Below, in pieces: positions 24,308-33,868 of a DNA stretch of 64,000 bases (position 1 is its first letter; every line of letters starts with the position of its first letter). Under the pieces are notes generated by a model. That model was given only the letters and a program-made list of their open reading frames with translations, searched no databases and was not told where the DNA came from. The stretch is from Haladaptatus caseinilyticus (GTDB lineage Archaea; Halobacteriota; Halobacteria; Halobacteriales; Haladaptataceae): assembly GCF_026248685.1 (NCBI RefSeq), contig NZ_CP111037.1:330339-394338 (forward strand). The letters are read 5' to 3'. The position numbers were made by a program, and so were the translations under genes.

Positions 24308-24751
24308 ATGCGCGTCGAAGCCATCGGGGCAGGTGTGTTGGTCGAACTCATTGCCGTGGCAGTCGGTGCAACCCTTCCCCTCCCACCGGAACTGCGAATA
24401 AACGCGGGAGTCGCGCTTCTAACGATCGGACTCGCAGGTGGGTACGTTGCTGGACGGGTCGCCGGCGGGAACTGGCGAAAGGGCATCCTTCATGGCTCGT
24501 TCGCGGGAGCGATCGGCGGCGTCGTACTCGCGGTCGTTCTCGGCTATACGATGGTGACGCCGGGGAGCGAAGTCGGTGCACTCTGGGGGCTGAACTATCT
24601 GATAGCGACGGGTGGCCTTCCGACGGAGTTCGCCGCGGTGTACGACCGACAACTCGCAATCGTGTTTCCGGCGCTGATAGGCGTTCTTCTCGCTATCGAA
24701 GGCGCGGTTGCTGGTGGTGCAGCCGGAACCGTGAGCGTCGAACCGCCATAG
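24308..24751 (+). CDS. DUF5518-like four-helix membrane protein
   Basis: A 147-residue hydrophobic protein with four glycine-rich helices (ALLTIGLAGGYVAGRVAG, GSFAGAIGGVVLAVVLGY, VFPALIGVLLAIEGAVAGG). This is the pattern of haloarchaeal DUF5518-type small membrane proteins of unknown function. The ATG at 24308 follows a GAGAGT purine stretch. It converges directly on the decayed sugar-dehydrogenase gene, with almost no spacer. Confidence 0.82.
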   Translation: MRVEAIGAGVLVELIAVAVGATLPLPPELRINAGVALLTIGLAGGYVAGRVAGGNWRKGILHGSFAGAIGGVVLAVVLGYTMVTPGSEVGALWGLNYLIATGGLPTEFAAVYDRQLAIVFPALIGVLLAIEGAVAGGAAGTVSVEPP

Positions 24752-25864
24752 GGAGTCCAACGGAGGATTCGGTCGTCTTCGTTCGCTGGTAACCCGCGAC
24801 CGTCCCCGGTTGCTGGTGGCGAAATACAGACCGTCGGGTCCAGCGACGACGCTTCGGAGACGGCCGAACTTGCCTTCGAACAGCCGTTCGTCGGATTCGA
24901 CCGTCCGGCCATCGGAACCGAACCGCACTCGATGTAGGTGCTCACTCGCCAACGTTCCGAAGTAGAACGAACCGTCGTAGAACGCCGCGCTCGCCGGTGC
25001 GATGGTCGGGGTATACGACGCGAGAGGGTCGGTAAATGCTGGATCCTCGCTTTCACCGGTAACGACCGGCCATCCGTAGTTGTTCCCCTGCTCTATGCGG
25101 TTGATTTCGTCGTCCGTATCGGGGCCGTGCTCGGTGCTGTACAGGGTGCCCATTTTCGGATGGAATGTAAGGCCCTCGGGGTTGCGGTGGCCGTAGCTGA
25201 ACACCGCTCATTCGCAGTCGGGCACCGACCCATCGGGTTCGAGACGAAGAATCGAACCGTGTAGCGTCTCCGGGTTCTGTGCAAGTTCGGGTCGATCCGC
25301 ATCACCGACCGAGGCGTAGAGATAGCCGTCCGGTCCGAAGGTGAGACGACCGCCCGTGTGTCGCTGTGCACCGGGGATATCGTCGAAAATCACGGCTTCA
25401 CGTTCGAGGTCGCCGTCCGCGAGACGGTAGCGAAGGATGCGCTGTGAAATGCCGTCGTCCTCGTAGGTGTGAAACAGGTAAAGGTGCGGCGTAGTAGGGA
25501 AATCGGGGTGAAGCGTGAATCCGAGCAGACCGCCCTCACCGACCGCGTTCGTGTCGTCGATTTCGGCGAGGAACTCGACCCCATCGGAGTCGAGTCGATT
25601 GACGCGCCCCGACCGCTCAGTGAAGTAGAGCGTTGCGTCGGGTAAGAAATCAGTACCCCACGGGATTTCGAGGACGGTCGCAACCGTCTCGACGGCGGAA
25701 TCCTGTTGAGCAGCACGTTCATCCATCTCCTGCAGTGAATCGGTGCGGGAGGCGTGAACGGATGATTCGTGGTGTGCTCCGGACGTCGTGTTGCCGGTCA
25801 CGACGCCAACCGAAAGGAGGACACCGGTACTGGCGAGGAGCTGTCTTCTGGTACTGGATGGCAC
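24752..25864 (-). pseudogene. Broken PQQ-type (glucose/sorbosone) sugar dehydrogenase
   Basis: The frame from 25864 gives a Tat-like signal (STRRQLLASTGVLLSVG), then IPWGTDFLPDATLYFTERSG, GLLGFTLHPDF and LTFGPDGYLYASVGD. These are beta-propeller motifs of soluble aldose dehydrogenases, which oxidise sugars outside the cell with PQQ. After GSVPDCE a TGA (25208-25210) interrupts the frame. The same frame resumes with FSYGHRNPEGLTFHP and YGWPVVTGE. Near 24815 it shifts again: SNR continues in another frame as DGRGLPANEDDRILRWTP. No family-like stop remains. A stop, a probable small deletion and a frameshift make this a likely pseudogene. Confidence 0.85.
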
Positions 25865-26046
25865 AGAATACCGAACACATTGATCAGGAATTAATTTTTA
25901 CTAAATTTTAATAATTATCTAGAAAATCAGTGGTGAAGATAGTCGAACGAGGAACAGTTACCCGGAGAAACAGTGCATGGATTCGTTGCGATGCACATCC
26001 CATCAAATCATGATGACCCACTTCCAAGAAGTTTCGAGGCATTCGA

Positions 26047-26493
26047 CTACTTGAGTTCGATCATAATTACGTCTCGGGGGTCACGTGTGCCTTGAATATA
26101 GCAAGTTCGGGTGGTGCGACGGACATCGAACACGTGGAACGAGACGACCAATCGACCTGCCGAAACCGTCGCCCGAAGAATCGGCCCGCGACTGGTCAGG
26201 GCGACGTATGGCGGGGCCGGGACTGGCGTTGCCTGCATCGAAAACCCGGCGGCGGAAACCGCCTCGGCGAGAATCGTTGAAAACACCGGCAGTAGTCCGG
26301 ATTCGTGGAGTTCTCTCGATAGCGGTTCGACGACTTCCTCGCGGTCCGTGGTCGCCTGGAAGGTCGTTTCGCCGACTGTCGCCTCGTCGTTCCACGACTC
26401 GGCGACCCTGTCTGCACAGCGAATGACGGCGGTAATCGTTTCTTCGTGTTCGCCGAGGATGTACTCGCGAATCGCTGTTTCCGGGTCGACCAT
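26047..26493 (-). CDS. Conserved haloarchaeal protein, unknown function
   Basis: A 148-residue protein starting MVDPETAIREYILG at ATG 26493. The first half is helical and acidic (EETITAVIRCADRVAESW). The second half has beta-strand character (GRLVVSFHVFDVRRTTR) and ends DVIMIELK. Upstream extension to 26664 is antisense to the next gene and was discarded. I recognise no enzyme motif. It is divergent from the Spo0M gene by 97 nt. Confidence 0.72.
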   Translation of the reverse strand: MVDPETAIREYILGEHEETITAVIRCADRVAESWNDEATVGETTFQATTDREEVVEPLSRELHESGLLPVFSTILAEAVSAAGFSMQATPVPAPPYVALTSRGPILRATVSAGRLVVSFHVFDVRRTTRTCYIQGTRDPRDVIMIELK

Positions 26494-26590
26494 CGCTCTA
26501 TGACGCGTCTTGAGGGGACAAAACCGTGTCGAACGATAGCATCCACAGGAGAGAAAGTTTATATCGGAATTGGATAGAACTTCCGATGGA

Positions 26591-27325
26591 ATGAGACGAA
26601 TCCTCTCCCGCGTCGGAATCGGCTCCGCTCGTGTCGATACGGTCCTCCCGAAGACCACGCTCACTGCAGGTGAATCCGTGCAGGCCGAAGTCCACGTCGA
26701 AGGTGGTTCGACCGAGCAGGAAGTAGACGCGATCTATTTCGCCCTGTTGACACGGTACAAAACCGACGACAGCACCCGAACGGGCGTCATCGACAAGTTC
26801 CAGGTCGCGGACCCGTTCACGATCGCTCCGAACGAGGAGAAGACGTTCCCCATCACCATCGACGTTCCCCTCGATACGCCCATTACTGCCGGTCGAACGA
26901 ACGTCTGGCTCGAAACCGGTCTCGATATCGACTGGGCAGTTGACCCCGACGACAAAGACCCAGTTCAGATCGATCCCGGTCCACGACTCTCGACGTTCCT
27001 CGACGCGCTTGATTCGCTCGGATTCACCCTCCGAACCGCGAAATGCGAGAAAGCGCCCGGCGGACTGTTCTCAAGTCACCAGTTCGTTCAGGAACTGGAG
27101 TTCGTTCCCCACTCCGGCCCGTTTAGCGGCAAACTCGACGAGCTCGAAGTCGTCCCGACGGAAACCGAATCTGAACTCGAATCGAAGTTGGAAATCGACC
27201 GCAGAGGCGGCCTCCTCTCGGAAATGGCGGACATTGATGAGCGATGGACACAGCTTACGTTTACGAACGAGAGCGCGAGCGAGATGAAATCGAAGCTCCA
27301 CGACGAAATCGAGCGACACGCCTGA
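26591..27325 (+). CDS. Spo0M-like (arrestin-fold) protein
   Basis: A 244-residue protein of the sporulation-control Spo0M family, which has two arrestin-like beta-sandwich domains. The N-terminus reads SARVDTVLPKTTLTAGESVQ, with VHVEGG, IYFALLTRYKT and FPITIDVPLDTPITAG. In halophilic archaea the family has no proven role; bacterial members act at the membrane or cytoskeleton. The ATG at 26591 (MRRILSRVG) is used rather than an upstream one at 26570. A C-terminal helix ends the protein. Confidence 0.9.
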   Translation: MRRILSRVGIGSARVDTVLPKTTLTAGESVQAEVHVEGGSTEQEVDAIYFALLTRYKTDDSTRTGVIDKFQVADPFTIAPNEEKTFPITIDVPLDTPITAGRTNVWLETGLDIDWAVDPDDKDPVQIDPGPRLSTFLDALDSLGFTLRTAKCEKAPGGLFSSHQFVQELEFVPHSGPFSGKLDELEVVPTETESELESKLEIDRRGGLLSEMADIDERWTQLTFTNESASEMKSKLHDEIERHA

Positions 27326-27343
27326 AATCGTTCATTCACGCCA

Positions 27344-28654
27344 CTAATCGTCGGACGATACCCCGACGCTCGGCCTGTCCCGCATATCAGTCCACACCCC
27401 GCTTTCGAGGTCGATGGCGTCGTTCCACTTGCCTGCCAGTGACGAGACTGCAAGGTCGCCAGTCACGTTGTTCATTGTCGCAATACGGCCCAAAATCGGG
27501 TCCACACCCGCGACGAAGCCGACGATTTCGAGCGGAAGGCCCGCGGCGTTCAGGATAATGGTGAGCATAATGAGCCCCGCACCGGGAACACCTGCGGTTC
27601 CGATACTGACGAGGACGACGGTTGCGAGGATGACGACTTGATCGGCGAGGCCGAGGGAAACGCCGACCACGTTTGCGGCAAACACTGCCGTCACTGCCTG
27701 CCGGATCGCGGCACCATCCATGTTGATGGTCGCACCGAGCGGAAGCGAAAAGCCATACACGCTCTCGTCGATGCGGAGGTGCTCCTCGGCATCGGTAATC
27801 GTCACCGGGAGCGTCCCGCTGGACGACCGAATGCTAAACGCCGTCACCATGGCGTCTCTCGCACCGCTCAGGAACGCGAGCGGTGACTGCCCGAGTCCGG
27901 CCATCGTGATGAGACCGAGATACGTAACCGAGATGTGAATCGCAATTCCGAGCGCGATAACGCCGACGAGCGAAGCGAGCGAAAACAACGCGCCGACACC
28001 GTTTTGTCCGAGCGAGGATGCGACGAGGGCGAAGACACCGATAACTCCGAATTCCATCACGCCCCAGACGATGGCGAACAGTGCTTCGGTTCCCGCGTCG
28101 ATAGCACGGAAGATCCCTTCGACGCCCTCACGGATTCGGGCGTCGTCGGTTTGGTCACGGACGAGCGCGAGCGCGAGTCCGAACACGACGACGAAGAAGA
28201 TGGTTGCGAGAAGGTCGCCATTTACCATCGCCGAGAGTGGATTTTCGGGGACGATTCCGAGGATGACCTCCGAGAGTTGAGGAGCCTCCGCGGATTTCGC
28301 TTCCCCGCCGGTGAATTCGACGCCCGTTCCGGGGTTGATGAGGTTCGCGACACCCAACCCGATGCCGGCGGCGATAGCAGTCGTCGCCATGTAGAGGAAG
28401 ACGACAACGCCGCCGACTCGTCCGAGACGAGCCGGGGAGAGTCGCTTCATTCCCGAAATGATGGTAAAGATGACCAACGGAACGACGAGCATCTTGAGGA
28501 GACGCAAGAAGAGATCGCCCACCGGTTGCAGGTTCGTCGCCGGTTGTCCGAACGAAAGGCCGACAACCGCGCCGAGGACGAACCCCAGCGAGATTCGATA
28601 CACGATCGGGACGGCACGATAGCGCCGCCATAGATTCCGAATTGTCGTACTCAT
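27344..28654 (-). CDS. Dicarboxylate/amino acid:cation symporter (DAACS, GltP-like)
   Basis: A 436-residue secondary transporter for glutamate, aspartate or C4-dicarboxylates driven by sodium or protons. Eight helices and two re-entrant loops are expected. Signature segments are IRSSSGTLPVT (serine-rich HP1 loop) and MDGAAIRQAVTAVFAANVVG (TM7 and ligand-binding). IIGTAGVPGAG-like text, here SIGTAGVPGAGLIML, forms HP2. The ATG at 28654 (MSTTIRNLW) is preferred over one 27 nt upstream. It neighbours peptide and gamma-glutamyl genes, which fits amino-acid scavenging. Confidence 0.95.
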   Translation of the reverse strand: MSTTIRNLWRRYRAVPIVYRISLGFVLGAVVGLSFGQPATNLQPVGDLFLRLLKMLVVPLVIFTIISGMKRLSPARLGRVGGVVVFLYMATTAIAAGIGLGVANLINPGTGVEFTGGEAKSAEAPQLSEVILGIVPENPLSAMVNGDLLATIFFVVVFGLALALVRDQTDDARIREGVEGIFRAIDAGTEALFAIVWGVMEFGVIGVFALVASSLGQNGVGALFSLASLVGVIALGIAIHISVTYLGLITMAGLGQSPLAFLSGARDAMVTAFSIRSSSGTLPVTITDAEEHLRIDESVYGFSLPLGATINMDGAAIRQAVTAVFAANVVGVSLGLADQVVILATVVLVSIGTAGVPGAGLIMLTIILNAAGLPLEIVGFVAGVDPILGRIATMNNVTGDLAVSSLAGKWNDAIDLESGVWTDMRDRPSVGVSSDD

Positions 28655-28858
28655 GTGCGTTATTACTAGCAGAATATTCAATTTCTGTCGAATGCGTCTA
28701 GTACTACCGGTATCTCAGACACCTTCGAAGCGTCAGTTCGACGATGATACCGTGGAACGCGGTAGCGTGGCGAGCAGCAACAGCTGACACGGTATGAAAA
28801 CAGGTCGAACGGACGGGGAACGTGAACGCCAAGTGCGAGAGACGTAAAAATAGCGTTC

Positions 28859-29206
28859 GTGAGCGAGCAATCGGACTCCGATAAACCGCTTCGTGTCGAA
28901 GACGGCAAGGAACTCGACCGAATCATCGACCAACACGGCCTCGTCCTGGTCGATTGCTATACGAAAGGTTGTACCCTCTGTCAGGCCATCGAACCGGTAG
29001 TCGGAAACGTCGCCCGAGTCACCGACGCGACGGTGGTGATGGTGAATCCGGCAAACGATCTCTCGCTTGTAGAAGAATATGCCATCCGGAGCGTTCCGAC
29101 GCTCCTGTTGTTCGAAAACGGTCAACTCGTTGGTCGGATGGCGGACGGGTTTCAGGGAACGGATGCAGTGGTCGAGTTCGTGAGAGCGACCACGAAACGA
29201 GAGTAG
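28859..29206 (+). CDS. Thioredoxin-like protein with CTLC active site
   Basis: A 115-residue thioredoxin fold. The active-site motif is KGCTLCQAIEP rather than the usual WCGPC, and the cis-proline loop is RSVPTLLLFENG. Both cysteines are present, so disulfide chemistry is possible, but the TL pair should change redox potential. GTG at 28859 starts an acidic N-terminus. It precedes tatA by 75 nt in the same direction, though tatA has its own TATA box. Confidence 0.88.
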   Translation: MSEQSDSDKPLRVEDGKELDRIIDQHGLVLVDCYTKGCTLCQAIEPVVGNVARVTDATVVMVNPANDLSLVEEYAIRSVPTLLLFENGQLVGRMADGFQGTDAVVEFVRATTKRE

Positions 29207-29249
29207 GGTCGTGAAGTCATTGTTATCCCTTAACAAGGAGCAAAAAACC

Positions 29250-29257
29250 TATAAATA
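29250..29257 (+). promoter_or_regulatory. tatA: TATA box of tatA
   Basis: TATAAATA lies with its centre about 28 nt before ATG 29282, and a purine-rich AAAAAACC (BRE-like) sits directly upstream. It implies a leaderless tatA transcript. Confidence 0.6.
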
Positions 29258-29281
29258 CCTACGTGTGATTGTTTATCACAG

Positions 29282-29533
29282 ATGGTAGTTGAAACGATTC
29301 CGCTGTTCGGGCCGGTTCCCGGTGGGATGGAACTCGCGGTGATCCTGCTCATCGCAGTACTCCTGTTCGGTGCTAACAAGATTCCCAAACTCGCACGTTC
29401 CACGGGCGAAGCCATGGGCGAATTCAAGAAAGGACGACAGGAAGTCGAAACCGAACTCCGCGAGATGCAGGAGTCCGACTCGACGACCGATACGACGAGC
29501 GACTCGACCGTCGAAGCAGAGCCGGAAGCATAA
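29282..29533 (+). CDS. tatA: Sec-independent protein translocase subunit TatA
   Basis: An 83-residue single-pass TatA/E subunit that forms the pore of the twin-arginine translocase at the membrane. The N-terminal helix is GMELAVILLIAVLLFGANKI, followed by the hinge FGANKIPKLARSTGEAMGEF and an acidic amphipathic tail. The FG-x2-K-x-P hinge is diagnostic. Tat is the main export route in haloarchaea, and several proteins in this window carry RR signals. No tatC is nearby. Confidence 0.94.
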   Translation: MVVETIPLFGPVPGGMELAVILLIAVLLFGANKIPKLARSTGEAMGEFKKGRQEVETELREMQESDSTTDTTSDSTVEAEPEA

Positions 29534-29668
29534 CCCGGATTCGGGGGGCGGCATATACTCGGCCCGACGATTTTTGGAGAATCAGTGGTACAGTGACTAC
29601 TTCGACGCGAAAGTGTCCCCCGTTGGCCGACCACAACGGAAAAGTCACTCTCCCGCAAACGGAACACT

Positions 29669-30019
29669 ATGGCCGACGACACGACAGAGGCAGACAGCGA
29701 CGACGCGAACGAACATTCCGAACAGTCAGGGTCGGGACTCGGGACGCTTCTCCTAGTCGGATTTTCGTTTATCGCGGGCTACCTCGTCGGAAAGAGCCAC
29801 GGAAGCGAGTCGAACCTGCGTGAAGGACTCGACGATTTCGGAAGGACCGAAAAAGGACCGATGGAAATCGAGATACAGGGAACAGAAGATGAGTTGGCTG
29901 CTGAATCGGGAACTGAAGAGTTGGAGGACGAAACCGAACCTGAGACCGAAGAAGACGGGGAGGAGTCGGTCGCGGAGGAAGCGGAACCCGACGACGAAAA
30001 CGAAGAAACGGAAGGCTAG
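29669..30019 (+). CDS. Small single-helix membrane protein with very acidic tail
   Basis: A 116-residue protein with a polar N-terminus, one helix (GLGTLLLVGFSFIAGYLVG, about residues 23-41) and a C-terminal region dominated by Glu and Asp. The composition is typical of haloarchaeal proteins, and no domain is recognised. Its end overlaps the stop of the convergent gamma-glutamyltransferase gene by 4 nt. Confidence 0.7.
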   Translation: MADDTTEADSDDANEHSEQSGSGLGTLLLVGFSFIAGYLVGKSHGSESNLREGLDDFGRTEKGPMEIEIQGTEDELAAESGTEELEDETEPETEEDGEESVAEEAEPDDENEETEG

Positions 30020-31686
30020 TATCCAGTAGCAGTACCGTCTTTTCGCGGTTCAGTCGCCCCGGAAAGCACACCGTTCTCGTTTCTCACTATCTGTGCACCG
30101 CCGAAAAGCGACGGCGGGAGTACCCGGACGTCGTGACCCTTTCGGACGAGTTTCGAAGCGAGGTTCCCATCGGTCCGTCCTTCGACTGCGAGCGTACCTT
30201 CCTCCCGGTAGCGCCATCGTGGGTGGTCGAGCGCAGCCTGGAGCGGCATATCGTAATCGACGATGTTGGAAATCACCTGCGCGTGCCCTTGCGGTTGCAT
30301 GTACCCCCCCATGACACCGAAAGCAGCCCAGTCGTCGTCGCCAAACCGTGCGAGCGCTGGAACGAGGGTGTGGAACGGACGCTTTCCGGGTTCGAGACGG
30401 TTCGGATGGTCGGGATCGAGCGAGAACGATGCGCCGCGATTTTGAAGGCTGATACCGGTATCGCCAGCGACCAGTCCCGACCCGAATCCAGCGAACCGTG
30501 AATTGATGTACGAGACGACGTTGCCTTCGGCATCCGCAACGCAGAGCAGGACGGTGTCGGCGTCCTCGGCGTGTGCATCCGGAACGCCGAAACTCACGTC
30601 GTGATTCGTCTCGGTTCCGACGTGCTTTGCGCGTTTTTTTGCCCACGAATCGGACGCAAGTGGCGGGATTTTTTCGTACTCCGGGTCAGTGATGTACCGG
30701 TGTCCGTCGTGGAAGGCGAGTTTCATCGCCTCCGCGAAGTAATGAACGCGCTCCGGCGAGTCGAGCGGGTGGTCACCGGCACCGATCTCCTCGGCGATGT
30801 TGAGCGCCTCCAGCGCTATAAGGCCCTGATTGTTCGGTGGGAGTTCGAATATCTCCGTCCCTCGATACGTGGTCGAAACCGGGTCGATGAACTCGGGTTC
30901 AAACGAAGTGAGGTCGTCAACCGTTAGAAAACCACCCTCCGACTGGACTTCGTCGGCTATTTGCTCGGCGATATCGCCTTCGTACAGGACGTCCGCACCT
31001 TCCTCCGCGATTCGACGGAGACTTTCGCCGAGTCGGGGAAGTGTCATCGTCTCGCCGACGCTCGGGGCGGTTCCCTCCTTCAGATACGCCTCGCGGGCGT
31101 GATCGGATGTAAAAAGCGTTTCCGCGCCGGTCCAATGGGATGCGATGACCTCCGAGACGGGATACCCACCAATCGCGTAATCGATAGCCGGTTGGAGTGT
31201 GTCACCGAGTGATAGAGTCCCGAGTTGCTCTACCGTCGCCTCCCACCCGCGTGCAGTCCCGGGAACGGTGACGGCGTGTGGTCCGAGAAATGGCATTCCG
31301 AGGGTATCCGTGTCATCGCTGTCATCGACCGCATATCCTCGGTTCTCCGGATACCACGACGATGGGTCGTCGTGATTTTCAATAGCGGAACGAACGTTTT
31401 CGATGGTCGCATCGGCGGGCGCACCACCACAACTTCGCATCGCACCGACTTCGCCGTCGGCAGTGCGATAGAGTGCGAATACATCACCACCAAGGCCGGT
31501 ACTCGTGGGCTCGACCACGTTGAGCGCGGCAGCAGTGGCGACGGCGGCGTCGAACGCATTTCCCCCATTCCGAAGAATCGAGACACCGGCTTGTGCCGCG
31601 AGGGGCTGGCTCGTCGCGACGATTCCGTTTGGCGCGTAGACAGTAGACCGTCGGGACGTGAACCGATCCAAATCTGGTTTCGTCAT
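30016..31686 (-). CDS. ggt: Gamma-glutamyltransferase
   Basis: A 556-residue Ntn-hydrolase that cleaves gamma-glutamyl bonds, for example in glutathione-like compounds or gamma-glutamylcysteine. The N-terminal substrate loop SILRNGGNAFDAAVA and GLGGDVFALYR precede the self-processing site around DADTVLLCVAD, whose Thr would become the nucleophile. NSRFAGFGSGLVAGDTGISL and GVMGGYMQPQGHAQV match the small subunit. No signal peptide is evident, so it may be cytoplasmic. A DUF1028 gene is adjacent and divergent, and a peptide transporter follows, suggesting peptide or thiol turnover. Confidence 0.94.
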   Translation of the reverse strand: MTKPDLDRFTSRRSTVYAPNGIVATSQPLAAQAGVSILRNGGNAFDAAVATAAALNVVEPTSTGLGGDVFALYRTADGEVGAMRSCGGAPADATIENVRSAIENHDDPSSWYPENRGYAVDDSDDTDTLGMPFLGPHAVTVPGTARGWEATVEQLGTLSLGDTLQPAIDYAIGGYPVSEVIASHWTGAETLFTSDHAREAYLKEGTAPSVGETMTLPRLGESLRRIAEEGADVLYEGDIAEQIADEVQSEGGFLTVDDLTSFEPEFIDPVSTTYRGTEIFELPPNNQGLIALEALNIAEEIGAGDHPLDSPERVHYFAEAMKLAFHDGHRYITDPEYEKIPPLASDSWAKKRAKHVGTETNHDVSFGVPDAHAEDADTVLLCVADAEGNVVSYINSRFAGFGSGLVAGDTGISLQNRGASFSLDPDHPNRLEPGKRPFHTLVPALARFGDDDWAAFGVMGGYMQPQGHAQVISNIVDYDMPLQAALDHPRWRYREEGTLAVEGRTDGNLASKLVRKGHDVRVLPPSLFGGAQIVRNENGVLSGATEPRKDGTATGY

Positions 31687-31773
31687 ACCATGCCATACAC
31701 GGAAACGGCCCTAAAATACCCACCAAATAGTTTCGGTGCCGGGTTTAGGGAAGCGTGATTATACTGGTATCGT

Positions 31774-32430
31774 ATGACGTTCTCGATCTGCGTTCGGGAA
31801 GAATCCGACGAGGGAACCAGTTTCGGAGTCGCCGTCTCGACCGACGCGCCGGCGGTTGGCGCACTCGCGCCGTGTATCAGCCACGACGGGGTCATCAGCA
31901 CTCAGAGTTTCGTCAACGTGTGTCTGGGCCGCCGCGGGATCGCGCTCCTCCCGGACATCGCCGTGGACGATGCGCTGAAAGGCCTGCTCGAGCAGGATGA
32001 CCACAGCGACCTCCGACAGGTTCACGGACTCGATGTGCGCGGAAACGCCTTCGCCTATTCGGGAGACGGCTGTGACGGGTGGTTCGGCCACCGGGTTCAC
32101 GAGGAACACGACCTCACGGTCGCCGGGAACATGCTCGTCGGGGAGGAGACGCTGGAGACGCTGGCCGAAACCTTCGTCGCGAGCGAGGGAGAGGACGACC
32201 TTGTCTCCAGACTCATCGATGCATTGGCCGCCGGAAAAGAAGCGGGCGGCGACAAACGCGGCCACACCTCCGCGGCGGTGATGGTGAAAGCACCACGAAC
32301 CATGGCCCACCACGATTTGCGAGTCGATGCGCACGATGAACCGATCGCGGAACTCAAGCGTGTCTACGAAACCGCGAAGGAGGCGAGCGAGGGATTCAGT
32401 GAATCCTCGAAGGAGCGAATCTTCGACTAA
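31774..32430 (+). CDS. DUF1028 (putative Ntn-hydrolase) protein
   Basis: A 218-residue DUF1028 protein: the start TFSICVREESDEGTSFGVAV, the ACISHDGVISTQSFVN-like segment, AGNMLVGEETLETLAETF and GGDKRGHTSAAVMV are all family features. The family is thought to be an Ntn-hydrolase and often sits beside gamma-glutamyltransferase or peptide transporters, as here on both sides. It probably acts on small acyl or amide substrates, but the reaction is unproven. ATG 31774 is used. Confidence 0.9.
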   Translation: MTFSICVREESDEGTSFGVAVSTDAPAVGALAPCISHDGVISTQSFVNVCLGRRGIALLPDIAVDDALKGLLEQDDHSDLRQVHGLDVRGNAFAYSGDGCDGWFGHRVHEEHDLTVAGNMLVGEETLETLAETFVASEGEDDLVSRLIDALAAGKEAGGDKRGHTSAAVMVKAPRTMAHHDLRVDAHDEPIAELKRVYETAKEASEGFSESSKERIFD

Positions 32431-32548
32431 GAACGGCTCTGCTGGCTCGACAATCGTCGAACCATGATCGGAGAAGTTAGATAGGAATCGACCGAAGTAG
32501 TCCGCACCTGTAGTACCGAAACGTCGTTCCGAAACCGTAGAAGGGTAG

Positions 32549-33868
32549 CTACACGGACCCGTCCGATTCCACTCGGTGGCAGGCCGCGGCGTGAGCCTCA
32601 CCCGCTTGCACTACCTGCGGCGTTTCCCGCTCGCACGGTGACGGAAACGCCGCTATAACGGCCTCTTCCGCTTGATCGCGCCGTTCGGCCGCCAGTTCGG
32701 TGGCGGCCTTCCGAACCGCATCGACCGCCTCCGGTGGTAAGTCCGCCGAATCGCAGGGAAGCAACTGCGTCACGAGATACGACGCGACGCTCTCGTCGTC
32801 GGTTCGTTTCCCCTCCGCCGAAAGTCGCGTTTTCGCCGCGTGGGGGTCGAGTTCGCCCGACAAGACGCGATTTCGGAACGTGAAAGCGCTCCTGAATTCC
32901 TCCTCAGTTCCCGGCCAGTCGTCCGGCGGAATCACCATCGGACAACGAGTATGAAACCGGCACCCGGACGGCGGATTCAGCGGTGAGGGAACCGTCCCTT
33001 CGAGGATGATTCGCTCGTCGCGGTCGCCGGGGTCGATTCGCGGCACCGCCGACAGCAACGATTTCGTGTAGGGGTGCTGCGGGTCGTCGTACAGTTCCGC
33101 GACGGGAGCGGTTTCCACGATTTTTCCGAGATACATCACTGCTACGCGGTCCGCGACGTGACGAACCACGCTCAGATTGTGGGCGATGAAGACGAGTGAC
33201 AGGCCGAACTCGTCTTGTAGCTCATCGAGCAAGTTGAGGATCTGGGCCTGTACGGACACGTCCAGCGCGGACACCGGTTCGTCGGCGATTATGAGTTCTG
33301 GTTCCAGCGACAGTGCACGAGCGATACCGACGCGCTGTTGCTGGCCGCCGGAAAACTGGTTCGGGTAGCGGTCGATGTGCGCCGGTTTCAACCCGACTCG
33401 CTGGAGGAGTTCCTTCGCACGCTCCAGTCGTTCCTCCGCGTTGGCACCGATTCCGTGAACCTCCATCGGGGCGGTGAGGATTTCACCGACCGTCTGCCGC
33501 GGGTTCAGGGAAGCCAGCGGGTCTTGGAATATCATCTGGAGGTTCCGACGATACGGGCGCATTTCGCTCGCCGACAGTTCGGTGATGTCCTCGCCGTGGT
33601 AGGTCACCGACCCCGCGGTCGCGTCGTGCAGGTTGAGAACCGTCCGACCGAGGGTGCTCTTTCCGCATCCCGATTCGCCGACGATTGCGAGCGTTTCACC
33701 TTCGTGAACCGTGAGGTCCACGCCGTCCACCGCCCGGACGCTTCCGGTTTCGCCGACCAATCGGTCGAGAACGCCGCTCGACTGGTCGAAGTGTTTTTTC
33801 AATCCGCGAACGGTCAAGAGCGGTTCGCCGTCGGTTCGTTTCTTGTGTTTTGTCGTCTGCATGCTCAT
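32549..33868 (-). CDS. Oligopeptide ABC transporter ATP-binding protein (DppF/OppF-type)
   Basis: A 439-residue ATPase of the peptide/nickel uptake group. Walker A is [11 protein letters not shown], the signature [13 protein letters not shown] and Walker [14 protein letters not shown]. The oligo/dipeptide C-terminal region has [11 protein letters not shown] further C-terminal domain of about 100 residues, rich in acidic and Cys-containing text ([12 protein letters not shown]), is typical of haloarchaeal homologues. The ATG at 33868 overlaps the upstream ATPase stop (ATGA). It is the last gene of the five-gene dpp run. Confidence 0.94.
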   Translation of the reverse strand: MSMQTTKHKKRTDGEPLLTVRGLKKHFDQSSGVLDRLVGETGSVRAVDGVDLTVHEGETLAIVGESGCGKSTLGRTVLNLHDATAGSVTYHGEDITELSASEMRPYRRNLQMIFQDPLASLNPRQTVGEILTAPMEVHGIGANAEERLERAKELLQRVGLKPAHIDRYPNQFSGGQQQRVGIARALSLEPELIIADEPVSALDVSVQAQILNLLDELQDEFGLSLVFIAHNLSVVRHVADRVAVMYLGKIVETAPVAELYDDPQHPYTKSLLSAVPRIDPGDRDERIILEGTVPSPLNPPSGCRFHTRCPMVIPPDDWPGTEEEFRSAFTFRNRVLSGELDPHAAKTRLSAEGKRTDDESVASYLVTQLLPCDSADLPPEAVDAVRKAATELAAERRDQAEEAVIAAFPSPCERETPQVVQAGEAHAAACHRVESDGSV

